Counted from the stretch's first letter, positions 1-13,323 are shown. The stretch: 64,000 nucleotides of DNA from Liolophura sinensis (GCF_032854445.1 NC_088301.1:25094402-25158401); one strand, 5' to 3'. Numbers and translations are program-made. The notes: a model not told the origin generated them from the sequence alone.

Positions 1-103
1 ATTTCACAGATAATTTGAATTTTTGACTTTGTTTAGTTTAGTTTCGTTTAGTTTTAGTTTTAGTTTATTTCATAACACGTGCAAACTTCACTTCCCTCTA
101 CAG

Positions 104-3100
104 GCTATGGAGCTTGCCTCAGCCGACAAAGGCACAGAGACCCCTCACCTTAATGGTGGTGCTGGGGTGGAGATGTTACCGGAGGATGTCACCATGGATG
201 TCACCCTGGATGAGGCTTTGGACACCCTGATCTCCCCAGCCACCAGCGAACCACCCAAGCCCTATCCGCCTAAGTTCCGTAAGAAACAGCTCTACTCCGA
301 CGTCAGCGTCTTTGACGATATCGATGACATGGTCATTAAAGTAAGTATACATCGCGGCACAAGAAAATCATCGATACTGTATTTACAGCACATGTGTTCT
401 ACGGTGCACAAAGTCACCCAGAATTGTCATTAAAAGGAAACCTTATTGTCAGTGAGATGACACGATGCATGTAACTTCAGTGGAAATTGATATCAAATAC
501 TTCTAGGCCTACCTGGTGAATTCACGTATATTGTGTTGTTTTCTGGTGTAAGTGTGCACTTTGAACAATAAAATCTATGATTAAATGAACATTAAGTTGG
601 ATGGTGAAATGATTACATACGTTGCTGAAACTTGTACGGTGATGCTATTCAACAACATGATATTAATAACACCGTTTGTCACTAGGTGGCGCAGAATGAT
701 CAGCTGACTTACACCGATCTTGTCCGACAACTGACGGAAACACTCGTCAGCGACTTGGAGAAAGCCCGGTTAGTATTTACATAGTGGGAGCCTATAGTTG
801 TCATTTCTGTGTTATAGGCCGCTTTTATCTGTATGCTCTGTCCATTTTCAACGAGTAACCACATTGTCATTACATTTGATTCTTCCACATGTTATTAACA
901 TACTTTGTCGAGTTGGTGAGCTACCTAAAACCAGTGTATGAACCTCAAGGTTATCTTTCTTTTTCCCATTTTCTTTTTGATTTATAAAATTTGTTTTTCA
1001 TGGATATTGTCACTTTATCGTTTTTGATTTATTATTAGTAAATCTCACGGCCTGATGAGGCTGTATATTGAATCTGTGTCACGTCCCTACACATCTGTAT
1101 ATCATTATGTCACATGCCTTTTAACAGAGCCATTTATAGGTGGATTACCGTGAAAGACTTGAACGTGATGGAATTCGATGACGTCGTGGATGCTGACACA
1201 CCCATGGGGCTCCTTAGGGGAATCAAATACGGCACAGAAACATATCACACCCTCTTCATGAGGCTCTGCAGGTAAGGTCATGATGGTTAGGTCAAAGCGT
1301 GACACTGTGGTAAAAGCGTCATGTTATGGTAAAAACAAAGCAAATATGCACAGATTAGCATTTAAAACAATACCTTAACTTACAGATCCCATGTCTGAAA
1401 TGTGGAAAAAGTTTTTTCTACAGATAAAGAAAATTTCAAGGGAACATGCTATACAGGCAAATCACTGAGAATTAACACAGAGATAGTGTGCGTTCAAAAC
1501 CAGATTAGAACGGTGTCGTCTTTATCCAGCCCAACGTTACTTTCTATGGGGAACCTTTCCTTCCTAAAGTAATTCGGTTCTCAGCTATCCAGTCTGTTGA
1601 TATTTCCTGCCTTTTCCATGACGTTTTGTGGGAAAACTGGTGACGTAGTGCACCTGTATTGCAAGAGAACTATACGGTTAATCCAGACTTGGCCAGTCGC
1701 CATTATGCGGGAAAATCAACCCCTTACTATAGCAATGTACAGTTTTGCACTCATGTCATACAGTTCGGTCTATGTTTTACGCATGACCTGTTCAGTGTCA
1801 TTATTCATGCTTATCTCATAGAGAGAACACAGGGGTTTTATCAGATCGCTTGCTATACCGTGTGATCTGTGTCAGCTATTTTTACACTTCCCATGGTTTA
1901 TACACCTTGTCATATCCACCTACTCAAGAAGCTATACGCTGTTTGTTAATGCCGAAAACCTGCTGAATGAACATAGACATCTCCAACACTGATACATCGT
2001 CGTGAAAGGATAATTTATACTGGAATTTAACTTTTTGTTGAAACTTTGATAGGCGCATGTACTGAAATGGATATATCAATTTGCTTAAAGTTTACCCGCA
2101 TACACGATCCATTTTGAACCTAAGATATAGCGTATTTCAAAATCATCATTTCGGCCCCACCAAAACACGCTGGTCCTTTAATATGTCTCTGACCACAGTT
2201 AATTTTCCATTTACGTAAATACTAATTATCTACGCTATGAAGCAGTTCCTAAATATTTATTTATTTATTTGGTTGATGTTTTACGCCGTACTCAAGAATA
2301 TTTCACTTATACGACGGCGGCCAGCATTATGGTGGGTGGAAACCGGGCAGAGCCCGGGGGAAACCCACGACCATCCGCAGGTTGTTGGCAGACCTTCGCA
2401 CTTACGGCCGGAGAGGAACCCAGCATGAGCTGGACTTGAACTCACAGCGACCGCATTTGGGTTCCTAAATATGCAAACCCCTAACTCTGTTAGGCCGTGG
2501 TTAACCGACCGATGAAACATTACTGATACAAATTTCTGTGGATAATGATGGATGAAACTTTTTGCTCTCTAACAGAAGACAGGTCTGAAGGTTTCATCTT
2601 GAAAACATTGACGATGACGTTTTTTTTTAACCCCGCTTTCCGAATGTTTTCCGCCAGTGTTTCAGCTCATCGGTCTACCTAGATACCAAAGTTACATGGC
2701 AGTAATCTCCAAGCCCTGCCTTCTATGACATTTGTCGAAGGGTAGAATAAAAATACAGAAAATCCAGAAAAAAAATTCCCAAAATTTAGTAATAAACCAA
2801 CCCGAACATGTGTGCTCTACCAATGAGTTATAGGTTCCTCCAATGTATAGCTCTCGCTGGTTCGACTGTAGGTTTTATATACGGAGGTTTGTCTGACATG
2901 TACCTGCCAATAGGGCTGAGCACAGGCTTATTTATTTATTTGATTGGTGTTTTACGCCGTACTCAAGAATATTTCACTTATACGATAGTGGCCAGCATTA
3001 CAGTGGGTGGAAACCGGGCAGAGTCCGGGAGAAACTGCAGGTTGCTGGAAGACCTTCCCACTTACGACTGGAGAGGAAGCCAGCATGAGCTGGAGCTGAA

Positions 3101-5184
3101 CTCACAGCGACCGCATTGGTGAGAGACTCCTGGGTCATTCGGCTGTGTGCACGCTAACCAACTGAGCCACGGAGGCCCCGGCTGAGCATAGAGCCGGCTA
3201 TACCTATAAATTAAAAGCCGCACAGACCTGGGAATTTGTGCACAATTATCTGCTAAGCCTTCTTTCCGAAACAATAACTATGATAAAACGACTTTAAAAT
3301 ATGGTAGTGAAAACAAAATTGTACATTTTGTTACAGTTATGCTGGACTGCCTTGCGTAGAGGTCAAAGGACACTCAAAGAGTGTTGGTTACGAGCCGGGC
3401 ATGAAGATCCACCCCGAGACTTTCCAGAACACATGGAACGCTGTGCTGGTGGACGGAGACTGGAGACTGGTTCAGTGTAATTGGGGAGCCAGGTAAGGCC
3501 CATCAGGATAGGATCGTACGTGGGAAAGTCTGCCAGCAATTTGCGCATGGTAGTGTTCTTTCCACGGGCAGTTTCCTCGGACCATAATACTGGCTTTATA
3601 AGTGAAATATTCTTGACTAGGGCGTAAAACATCAATGAAATAAATAAATCCATTTGGTTAAACACGCTTTGACTTATCTTGTTTTGTTATAAATTTTCTT
3701 CGTGTTGTTGTTGTAGACATTTGGTTCTAAACAAAGACAAGGACTCTGAGAAAAGCAAGAAAAAGGACACTATCCGGTATCAGTATGACGAGCACTACTT
3801 CCTGACCGACCCAGACGAGTTTATACAAGAGTTCTGGCCTTATGAACCCGAGTGGCAGCTCCTAGAGAAACCCATCACACTGGACGAGTTCGAGAAACTT
3901 CCTTTCGTTCGTTCCATCTTCTTCCATCACTGCATGAGGTTCGAGGGTGGCAAGAAGGCCGTCCTGGAAACGAACGAAAAAGGCGGTGTGGATATCACCA
4001 TACGTATACCCGAGAACCTGGAAGATTCCCTGGTGTTTTATTATCAGTTGAGGTTCGCCGAGAAAGAGAAGCGCGGAGACACGAGTTACAAAGGAGCCAG
4101 CCTGGAACGCTTCGTATACCAGACCATGGTGGACAACTGCGTCATGTTCAGTGTTCACGTGCCAGTCATGGGAGAATATTTCTTTGAGATTTTCGCCAAC
4201 AAAATCCAGGATGCCAACAAAATCGGACTGGACCCTAATACGGCAGTGACTCCTTTCCGTCTGAAGTGTGCGTGCAAGTTCAAAATTTGCTGCAAACAAC
4301 TGACGGGTAAGATGCATCCGTTGCCGAACTGTGCGTCCGGAGAATGGGGTCCAAAGAAAGCTCAGCGGCACTTTAATATCTTACCATACTACGACAAACC
4401 AGCCAACGGCGAAAAGCAGGAAAACTACAATGCCGGAATTGTGAACGCCGAAAACGATTTCGAGTTGAAATTCACCATTCCTAGACCTCTACAGTTCGTT
4501 GCTAAGCTCCGGATGAACCAAGTGGATGATCACATTTTGGATCCATTCGTGAACCTCTCCATGCAACGAGACGTTTTGACGATCTACGTTACCCTTCCGC
4601 AGGCTGGGCAGTATGGATTAGATTTGTACGCCCGGCCCAAGGAATCCACCGATACCCACACCCTCTCACACGCCTGTAAATACTTGATCAACTGTAGCAA
4701 GGTGTTAGCACCCGTGGAGATCCCCAAGTCGACGGGACCCTCTCTGGCCATGAATAAGGATCGGTGGGGACCGACAGCTCTCTTTGAGAAATACGGTCTG
4801 AAGACGCTGTCCCACAAGGAGGCCAAGATAAAAGTCACCGACTCCAACCACGTCTCCGTGGAAATCGGCCTGCCGGAGCGCGTCACCCTGACTTACCAGT
4901 TCATCCGAGAGCCGGACGAGGACGATCGCGAGTACGTGTCCATGGTAAAGGAGAACGAAGGTAAAACGGCCAAGTTCCTTATTAACATGCCGAAGTCCGG
5001 CAATTACATGCTGGCGTTGTACGCCCGGCGTGACACGGATGAGGCGAAGACGATGATGAACGTGTATAACTACCTGATTCAGTATAATACTGGCCAGCAG
5101 AGCAACGGGAACGGCCATCTTCCCACGAACGGCAAGGAAGGAAAGGAGGGAAAATCTTTCTTCAAGAAGTTGTCCAAGAAGTGA
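104..5184 (+). CDS. Kyphoscoliosis peptidase/hillarin-like protein, five exons, triad lost
   Basis: Exons are 104-340 (first ATG at 107), 686-768, 1128-1271, 3337-3492 and 3717-5184. All introns are GT-AG and phases agree, giving 694 residues from Met 107. Residues 107-206 form the transglutaminase-like core of the KY/hillarin family (AIYRWITVKD, YAGLPCVEVKGHSK, TWNAVLVDGDW). After it come three Ig-like KY repeats, two of them closing in a cysteine-containing strand (CKFKICCKQ, CKYLINCSK) and the last in YNYLIQY, and a basic tail (SFFKKLSKK). The family acts in muscle and the cytoskeleton: KY binds filamin-associated partners, and hillarin is a septin and cytoskeletal protein. By family alignment the nucleophile Cys is Thr142, the His is Asn185 and the Asp is Gln200, so this is probably a pseudoenzyme with a scaffold role. 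An acceptor sits directly before 104, so upstream exons, perhaps with a LIM domain, lie outside the window. Confidence 0.9.
2257..2460 (-). mobile_element. tRNA-derived SINE (family 1), 5'-truncated
   Basis: Reverse-strand copy. It carries the family tail (ATTTATTTATT, then the GTTTTACGCCGTACTCAAG region) and body, but lacks the tRNA head. A perfect 12-bp target duplication GTTCCTAAATAT flanks it at 2245-2256 and 2461-2472. Confidence 0.9.
2926..3179 (-). mobile_element. tRNA-derived SINE (family 1), full length
   Basis: Reverse-strand copy in KY intron 3. It includes the tRNA-like head, read on the minus strand as GGGCCTCCGTGGCTCAGTTGG and so on. The 12-bp target duplication GGCTGAGCAYAG, with one mismatch, lies at 2914-2925 and 3180-3191. 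Confidence 0.9.
3520..3650 (+). mobile_element. SINE family 1 fragment in KY intron 4
   Basis: Diverged body and tail of the family (CCAGCAATTTGCGCATGG, then ATTCTTGACTAGGGCGTAAA, then AAATAAATAAAT). The head is missing. It occupies most of a 224-bp intron. Confidence 0.8.
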
Positions 5185-6300
5185 TCTATTCTAGCGTGTC
5201 GATAGTCGTGTTGACTTTACCAGATACAAGCTAAAACCGCCACAGGCTATATAAATAAGTTTTCATGGAAGTACAAAAAAATCTGAAGAAGAATGAAAAA
5301 CAAAACGGAGCCCATCACAGCTAAGGTAATCTTGTAACTGCTGAAATGTCTGCCTACCAGTGCCACAGTGAGCAATCTTCATTAGGATAATTAGGAAATA
5401 GAGCTACAAGGCGGCATCCGAGAAGTGGGTAACAGTGAATTAGTTGCCAAGATGACAGTGATTGTCTTTCTCTACACCCCCGCTTTTTATCGTCTTAAAC
5501 ATGCTAAAAGAGTTCCCAGGTTGCTGATTCCAAACACAATGGCCATCTGCATATCCATCGTTTACCAAAACCTTGTTTGATCGAGTTGTCCCTGTCAGCC
5601 CTGCACGGACGTGATGGCAGACTTCGTGATGGCAGAGGTCGAGACACATTTTGTAGACCGGATGGATCCAAGGGATGACACACATTCATTCGAAATGCTT
5701 GGACCGTCAAGTAAAACGCAACAGTCCTTCACATACCGGTTTTAGACACGATTTTTTTTAGCAGGCGATAACAAAAAAATCCGCCGGTGTTCATTTTATT
5801 ACCACGACTGACTCGTACGTTGCGTCGGAGCCGTGGTCAAAGGTATAGGGATTCTGTGCTATATTTTAGTGATATACTTTGTAGTATTTGTACGTTCAGT
5901 TATTGTATGTGCTGGTTTTTTTTTATTCGTTGGCTTTATTGAAGTAGACTATTTAAAACTCGTTTCTTGTTGTTGCAGTTTGAAGCATAGATGATCACGA
6001 AATCGATTGTTTACAGCCATTATCACATCAGAGCATTCTGCGTAAGATAGATATCAGGCGGTCAGGGAATCGTTTACACACAGGTATTTGAAATAGTATT
6101 CGAACAAATTGTGCCATACACGGTAGTATTTGCATATTTAAGACAAAAAAAATTGTACAAAATCTTAAATTAAGTTATATAATTTGAATCAGCCGCGCTT
6201 CCCAAATCATTGTTATATAGAGTAGTTATTACCAAATTAATTCAGATAAAGGAAATGTAAAAATAAATATCTGTGTATAAATGAAATTTATTTTAGCCAG
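5185..6300 (+). other. Probable 3' UTR and downstream flank of the KY-like gene
   Basis: No credible coding sequence. An AATAAA hexamer at 6262-6267 could be a distant polyadenylation signal, but the true end of the transcript cannot be placed by eye. Confidence 0.35.
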
Positions 6301-9240
6301 ACTATATAAGGTTTAAACTTTGAGTTAAACACACTAAAGTACACTGTGGGCAATAATATTGATGTAGATCATTATATTAGACATGTAACTATCTCCGCCA
6401 ATGAAAATACTTGTAATGCTATTCACCAAGATTCTCACGTTTGAAATTTCTAGCATCGGTTGTCTTTTGGAAAAGTTGTTTGCATTTCATTATAGGTGCA
6501 AACTTTACATTTAATTACATTTATTTCCTTCTTGTTTTAACCGCCACTGTGCCACGCGTCTTTATATTATAACCTCATAAGCTATACATAAGTTGGCCTA
6601 AGAGTTCAGTCACATATTGCTCATTATAAATGAATCACCGTGTTAATTTTATATTCTGTACCACAGTCGTACAGATGTCCTCAGCGGTTTAAGGCCATGT
6701 ACATTGTAATATGGCCTACGTATCAACATCCCACCAACCCCATTGTGAAGTTACGAATCTGGTTGATTTACTAACGTTCGGCTGTCTTTTGTATACGTGC
6801 TTTTCACAGTGTGTACAGATTTTAGGAAAAGTAAAACTATCTTTGGATAACAATTCTAATGGCGTTTGTATTTCATTGTGTGTTTGTCGGACGGTATGTA
6901 AAAGACTGGCACTGATATGCCTATAGGCCCTAAGTATGTACAGACAAAAATGACGGATGTGCAGTAACGACACATGTGCACTTCAAAACTGGTCCAGAAA
7001 CCTCCCACAAATAATGGAATCTCTTGATAAAAAATTGATCCATGTTGCTTCCGTAATTTGATACAGTGGAGACTCTTAGAAAAGCAACGACACACGAGCC
7101 TCTCGCCAATGCACTCATTGTGAATTCTAGACAAGCTCATGCTGACTTTGTCACGCCGTGTGGCTTCTCCTGGGCTCTGCCCGGCTTCCTCCCACCTTTA
7201 GCCTATGCTGGCCCCCCGTCGTACAAGTGATCGTAAACGTGTACGTGGGACTATAGCTTGGGCATGTGGTTGCATGTGGTTGCACTTATCCGTTATAGCC
7301 AGAAAACTGTCGTATTTGCTGCACAATAATGTCAACTAGCTATACATCTCACAGGTTAAAGTCTAACCCAGCTCTCCAGCTAAGTACCTCTTGCCCAGGA
7401 CACATCAAACAGCAATGAAGTGTAACCATATACACACAATGGTTTCATGCGTTCCAAGAAAACAGAAATGTTCGTACAAGGGAAGTACTTTCTTACACTT
7501 AGGCGAGACTCTATAATAATAGTCAAAGGTCGATAAGACTGTACAAATACCTAGATTCCTATATCACTCTAATTTAGTTCATATGCCAAGACGCTTTGCT
7601 CTACTCCATGCACTAATCTCAGTATACACGTGCTACCATTCCTATATCACTCGAATTATGCTGTACTGTACAGCCGAGTAGTTTAATGTACATATGTATG
7701 TATGCTTGTGATTTTACGTTGTACTTAATACGCAGAGGCTTGACCGTCAGCCCCTAAAATAGGACATCTACATTCTAGGTTCAGAACTGCATCAAAAATG
7801 AGCAATCTTGGCAGTGTCCTTGCTCGGCGGTCAGGATAAAGAGATTGTCAAATTACTAATTGACCATATACAACAATGCAATGGGTGGGGCACGCCAGTC
7901 ACAGCACAAAAAAAAATGATCACACTCAAAAAATCACAAAACAAACATGGTGAAATTATATCCGCAAATTTTTCAGCTAGTTGCATATGTTTGGGTGTGG
8001 TTTCAAATACTGCTTCTGGCAGCCGTATTGGGACAATGACCCAAATTGCAGCTATTTTTCTGGAAACGTATTGAATTAAATACATAGCATTTTGGATGCA
8101 CGGTGTTGTTTTAATCGGATATAATCGTGCAGGTGATTCCTCTATTGTACACCTGGGTACTGAGCCCATAGGGGAGAACCAAAAATCAATGGGTTCCTTA
8201 AATGGATTTATAGCATGTGACTGAAAACATGCCTTGATGAGGAGCACTGCAGAGCAAATATAACCTGAATTGTATTTTTAAAAAATCATACACTTTTGTT
8301 CACCTCAAGTCCCAAGAGTTTGCATCAAAGGAGTTGGTAAAATTTGTTCACGCTACGAAATTTTGCTACATTTGCCTTGCGCCATAAGACAGAGTGAATC
8401 AAAAAAAAAAAAAAACGAGAACATGCTGGCCTCACCCTTATTTTGAAAACAAAAAAACACAAACCAAAGATTAAAAAATACCTGCTTTCCGCCAACACTA
8501 CTGCTAGGAGATGAAAATATTAATGAAGTGTTGACAAGATACTCCAAATCATACAAAAGCTTCAGGCACTTCCATCTTTGCTTATTTCCAAAACAACCAA
8601 CAACTACATGAAATTCTTGTTTTATAATAGCTGTTCTTAGTCCAATAAAAAATAAAAAAAACAAAGTCTACGGTTGAATTTTGTAAGGACATGTTTTCAG
8701 TTCCAGCAATACTTGTTCATATGCAATCAAGTTTTTTCTATAGTAAGTGAAAACAAAAATGCGCATCTTGCAAGCGATCACCTGCATGCTTACTGTGCAA
8801 TGGATATATACCTCTTTAACATTTGAAAAACAAATATATATTCCCGAACCGTAAGTCAGAAATAACAAACGCAAAAACATTACATAATAAAATGAACATA
8901 AATGAAGGCTGGCCTGCATTATTAAGGATAGCATGGTTTCATTTAGAACTAACACGAAAGTCAGACTGATACAAAGAAAACAGCAGTTTTAGGAGTTTTG
9001 AAGTCATAGCTCAAACTAGAGGGCACTCCAGAGTGCAAACATTCGTCCTGGTAAAATGTAGAGATTCCCTTGATCACTAGACAAGGGGACAATACTCTAA
9101 ATTTCTGTCCTATCGTTCTATATTGAAGACCCATTCGAGATCTCTGGCTTTGGATGTCACCACCAAAATTTAATTGACCAGAAGCCCAACGTCAATCTGT
9201 CGCAAAATTTCATGTAAATCTACGCAATACTTTCTACAAA
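6301..9240. other. Intergenic, no recognisable gene
   Basis: AT-rich sequence with short ORFs on both strands and no matching splice sites or family motifs. A diverged piece of SINE family 1 lies at 7155-7232. A 138-codon minus-strand ORF at 7831-8247 shows no domain I recognise and is not called. Confidence 0.5.
7155..7232 (+). mobile_element. SINE family 1 fragment, old
   Basis: Matches the middle of the family (CTGGGCTCTGCCCGG, ATGCTGGCC, GTCGTACAAGTGA) with many differences and neither end. Confidence 0.55.
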
Positions 9241-9257
9241 AACAAAACCTCTATAGG

Positions 9258-9297
9258 CTGGGGGGGTGGGGGGGGGTGGGGTGGGGGTGGGGAGGGA
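9258..9297 (+). other. G-rich tract, potential G-quadruplex
   Basis: About 38 bases that are G apart from single T or A interruptions, with well over four runs of four or more G. The intergenic setting gives no gene link. Confidence 0.6.
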
Positions 9298-9703
9298 ATA
9301 AACTCATTCAATCCACTGTTGGAAAATGAGCTGGGATTATGAGAAAAGCTTCACCTCATATTTCGAACCCGACCAAGTTACTCATTTTGATCGATTTCGA
9401 GAGTTATACATAAGGCTTACCTCTTTCGGACTAAAACTCCAATCCAGACTACGTCTGAACAAGAAGTAAGGTAAGTAGCACCAAACAGTATTTTCAGAAT
9501 TCAGGAATCCCATGCAGTACAGAACTCTACATCGATGTGTAACTGTCTACTTCATTGACCTCTAATTAAACAACTTAAAAATTAGAAATTAAAAATTAAA
9601 TGATTAGTCTAGGAAGGTTAATTACATGCAGAAAGTTAAGGCAAGTGTTAGAAATGCTGGGGTGAAAATTACCTCCCAAAAAAGAGGCGGAAACTGAAAT
9701 AAA

Positions 9704-9800
9704 AACCCCAGATAATTAAATGATCAGGAACTTTTTAAATTAAATTAAATGTTGATCATCACAGATATGTAAATGGTGGTTTTAATTATATAACACATTG
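9704..9800. repeat. Diverged direct repeat, copy 1
   Basis: AAACCCCAGATAATTAAATG through TTTTAATTATATAACACAT recurs at 10803-10887, about 1.1 kb away in the same orientation. No TE family is recognised. Confidence 0.6.
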
Positions 9801-9966
9801 TAAAGTCAGAGGCCCTTCTCATTAGAAACTGAAAGTCCTAGAAGGACCTTGTAATGAGAAATTCAGAGCATGCCCTAGTAAGAGCCAAGTTTGAGCAGCC
9901 CCTTAGTAGCAAATAAATGTATCATGATATTTCAAAACAGTGTACTACCTTTTGAAATATCATTGA

Positions 9967-10109
9967 TTTTTTTTTTTTTTTTTTTGATTGGTGTTTTACG
10001 CCGTACTCAAGAATATTTCACTTATACGACGGCGGCCAGCATTATGGTGGGTGGAAACGGGGCAGAGCCTGGGGGAAACCCACGACCATCCGCAGGTTGC
10101 TGACAGACC
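9967..10109 (-). mobile_element. SINE family 1, 5'-truncated
   Basis: Reverse copy with a T17 tail end and the family body. The 13-bp target duplication GAAATAYCATTGA lies at 9954-9966 and 10110-10122, with one mismatch. Confidence 0.9.
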
Positions 10110-10802
10110 GAAATACCATTGAGGACTGATCAGGACTAACTTGAATTTAACTTCATGACCCTCCCATTCAAATCCTATCTTTAAACTAAGATCACCACCA
10201 TCGTTTATCGATACGTACCTGTTTAACTGTATCTCTTTAATTCTCTGTGCAGCTTTTAAAAGCATTTAACTTTTTTCGGGAATGGTAAGATGTTTTATTC
10301 TTTGCATGGGGCCAAAAAAGCAAGTTAACTTCAGACATAATACACAATTAACCATTCTTCCAAATTAAAATGTGTATTCATTCGCTTATTACAACATTAA
10401 TACTTTTATTACCAAATTACATAGCTGACTACGTTGTTCCGATTATGGTAAGAGACAAAATTTTCACCAAAAACTGCATTTTTAAAGGCAAACACATGTC
10501 TTCACACCCTGATTTTGGTGCTGAACCTTACAATCTTTGAACAGGATAACACACTACCTCCCCCAACAAACTTCAAAACACTTTTTTAAAGTGTTTTTTT
10601 TAGGTCTAAGAATCAGGAAAAAGAAAAACTTTGTCACAGACTAAATTTTAGGTCATTTGCTGGCTAAATTTTAATTCATTTGCTGTGAAGTCCTTTAAAT
10701 CTATGAAATGAGTGATCTACAGCAAAAACAGAAAAGAACCTTTGGATTTCAAGTAAAAATTACAAACCAGCCTCCCTAACCCCCCCACCCAACCCCCCAC
10801 CC

Positions 10803-10887
10803 CCAAACCCCAGATAATTAAATGATCGAACACGTTATGTTAATCATGACAGATCTGCAATGTTCGTTTTAATTATATAACACATGA
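10803..10887. repeat. Diverged direct repeat, copy 2
   Basis: Second copy of the 9704-9800 repeat. It directly follows a C-rich tract (about 10776-10806) whose complement could form a G-quadruplex. Confidence 0.6.
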
Positions 10888-11286
10888 CCATACAGTACCA
10901 TCCATACACCTTACAAAACAAAACTGCCGGCTCAGACAAGAACTTTAAGTTTGCCATTACATAGCAGAAACTCATCCAGGGCTCATTTCTTGACAGGGAA
11001 TCCAGGAATCCAATTCCCAACACATTCCTGGAAATCAATGATCTTGTTTAAGAGATCAGTAGGATCTATATCTGTCTGAGGAATTCAGTATTTATATCTG
11101 CTACAGCTTACACTTTATCCCATTTTTTTTTCTTGCCTTGAGAAAATGGGTTGAAGAACAATTTGAATTTAAAACCGGAACCCCATGGAATCTCACGAGG
11201 AGAACTTCTGGAGTTTGTTTGGATTCTGGCAAAATCTGACGCAAACTGAACCCTGTCATCACAACACACCGCAGGTACACATACAC

Positions 11287-12190
11287 CGAAGAGACAATAA
11301 TAATAATAACTAGAATGGATCTGCGAATAGCAGATCCTAGGCCGGGATCCCGGATCGGATCGATGAAGTTTTCCCCTTCATGTTCTGTGTTCGAAGGACA
11401 CATGTTTCACATACACGGCTTTCAAAGTTTCCATGCGACCTTACACCTTTCGCCATTGAGGCAGTCGGCCGGTCATTTGCATTCCCTCGAATAGATTGGC
11501 GACCTTAATGATGCTACGCTATGCCCAGTGAAAAACGGTCGTTCCTTGGCAGACTTAGCCCGCTAATTGTAAGAAATAAGGCAAAAACACGACCAGTGTA
11601 ACAGCAAGTTTGTACATTCACATCTCAATCCACGACATGCCATGCACAGACTAACTGCTCCACTAATAGCTCGGCCATCGTTAGAAAGTCAGCACTTGGA
11701 CCAGTTCACATATCCATATTTGTTAATCACCCTGGATTGTTTAACGTATAGTAAAGAGCACGAGGTCTGCGCAAAACAAAGCTAACTTTTACAGGTCCAT
11801 GTCGTTTGCTGTTGTAGTTAGATCTCTACGCCATCTAATAGAGTACTGGAGTTAGATGGGAACTGGAATCAATGTCATCCCACAACCGTTTCGGGAGATC
11901 ACGGACAGTGTAGCCGAAAGCATCAGGTCAAATACTACAAACCCAGTTTTGTCCCCATCTAACTCCATGTTAAAGCAATAGGATTAGCACCTTTTTCTAA
12001 ACAAAAAACGGTGTTGTCATTTAAACGCTTGTAGCGAAAAAACTATTGATCGGAGCTGAAATCCATTGACGAATGCTCGAAAGAGCATGTCTTGGGCTAC
12101 AATTTCGTGCAGGTTGCACATTTCTAGCTCCCACAGATCTCGAGTTACAGGTCATTGAAGTTACGTAACTTGTTTGAGTTTTTTGCAACC
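11287..12190 (+). repeat. Dispersed repeat family R1, 3'-truncated copy A
   Basis: Begins with (AAT)n and the hairpin GGATCTGC-GAATA-GCAGATCC. It then matches the repeats at 42166-43308 and 43309-44640 over about 900 bp, including TTAGATCTCTACGCCATCTA and CGTTTCGGGAGATCACGGAC. No coding capacity, so it looks like a non-autonomous element of unknown class. The match stops near 12190. Confidence 0.8.
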
Positions 12191-12236
12191 ATCCATGCAG
12201 TTTACAGCATCATAAATCATACTCAAGTGTATTTCT

Positions 12237-12502
12237 TGGGCCTCCGTGGCTCAGTTGGTTAGCGCACCAGCGCAGCGTAATGACCCAGGAGCCTCTCACC
12301 AATGCGGTCGCTGTGAGTTCAAGTCCAGCTCATGCTGGCTTCCTCTCCGGCCGTAAGTGGGAAGGTCTGACAGCAACCTGCGGATGATTGTGGGTTTCTC
12401 CCGGGCTGTGCCGGGTTTCTACCCATTATAATGCTGGCCGCCGTCGTATAAGTGAAATATTCTTGAGTACGGCGTAAAACACCAATCAAAAAAAAATAAT
12501 AA
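12237..12502 (+). mobile_element. SINE family 1, full length
   Basis: The best plus-strand copy. It has a tRNA-like head with A box (TGGCTCAGTTGGTTAGCGC) and B box (GTGAGTTCAAGTCC), the family body, and an A-rich end after ACGGCGTAAAACACCAATC. The 14-bp target duplication TCAAGTGTAYTTCT lies at 12223-12236 and 12503-12516. Confidence 0.95.
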
Positions 12503-13042
12503 TCAAGTGTACTTCTCAGACATTTATACAGACATACTAAACTCTAAGTAATTTATGTTACTGACTCTTTTCAACTGTTTGTGCTTGATAGCATAATTTT
12601 TTATAAAATGATTTTGGCTTACGTTTAGCTTATAAATACGTAAAATGTCAGTTCCTTGGCGGATCAGACTGTCGATAAATCGAGATCGACCATTCTCTCT
12701 GATTATCCGACTTTGATAAGCAGATATGGCTCAGTATCCACAATTCAACACACAAGCCAAGTTGCATTAAATTCGGACAGGTGGTTCAAGTGGGCAGGCA
12801 AAAGTTGAATTGTTGTCTTGTCTATTATAAAACACAGTAAGTAGAAAAATTTCTTTGTAAAAAGTTAATAGAAGGATTTACTTTAATAGCATTATCTGAA
12901 AATACAACTTATATAGAAGGTTACTGTGTTCCGGTGGAAACCGCACGAAGCTTTTTTAAAAGTTTACATTCTTGTAGGAATATAAATTGTGTGTATGACC
13001 CGATGCCAACTTTGCCGGTAATATCAAGAGCAAAATGGAAAG

Positions 13043-13323
13043 AACAAAATAACCCCTGCTAATATGGGGCTCAGTGCGTCTGTGACTATAATCACATTAT
13101 CCTCTGATAGATGGTCAAATAAGCACGATCCCCTGTGTGTTACATACACTTGCCCCTGCAAGAAAAGGGTTTCGAACGGAAATAACAAAATAACCCCTGC
13201 CAATATAACGCTCATTGCGTTTGTGATTGTAATCACATTGCGCTGTGATAGATGGTGGGATAAGCACGACCCCCTATGTGTTATACACACTTCTCCCTGC
13301 AAGAAAAGGGGTTTCAGACAGCA
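13043..13323. repeat. Tandem duplication, two diverged copies, 141-bp period
   Basis: AACAAAATAACCCCTGC starts at 13043 and again at 13184. Both copies continue through AATCACATT, GATAGATGG, TAAGCACGA and CCCTGCAAGAAAAGGG. Confidence 0.85.

Larger units (their letters stand above)
341..3716 (+). other. Introns of the KY/hillarin-like gene
   Basis: Four introns: 341-685, 769-1127, 1272-3336 and 3493-3716. The third holds two SINEs and the fourth a SINE fragment, listed separately. Nothing else is recognisable in them. Confidence 0.75.

Noticed and set aside
3862..5118. Long minus-strand ORFs (3862-4371, 4705-5118) opposite the KY exon
   Set aside because: Antisense shadows of the large coding exon 3717-5184.
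7831..8247. 138-codon minus-strand ORF as a gene
   Set aside because: No recognisable domain, no splice or promoter context, and its composition is like the surrounding noncoding DNA.
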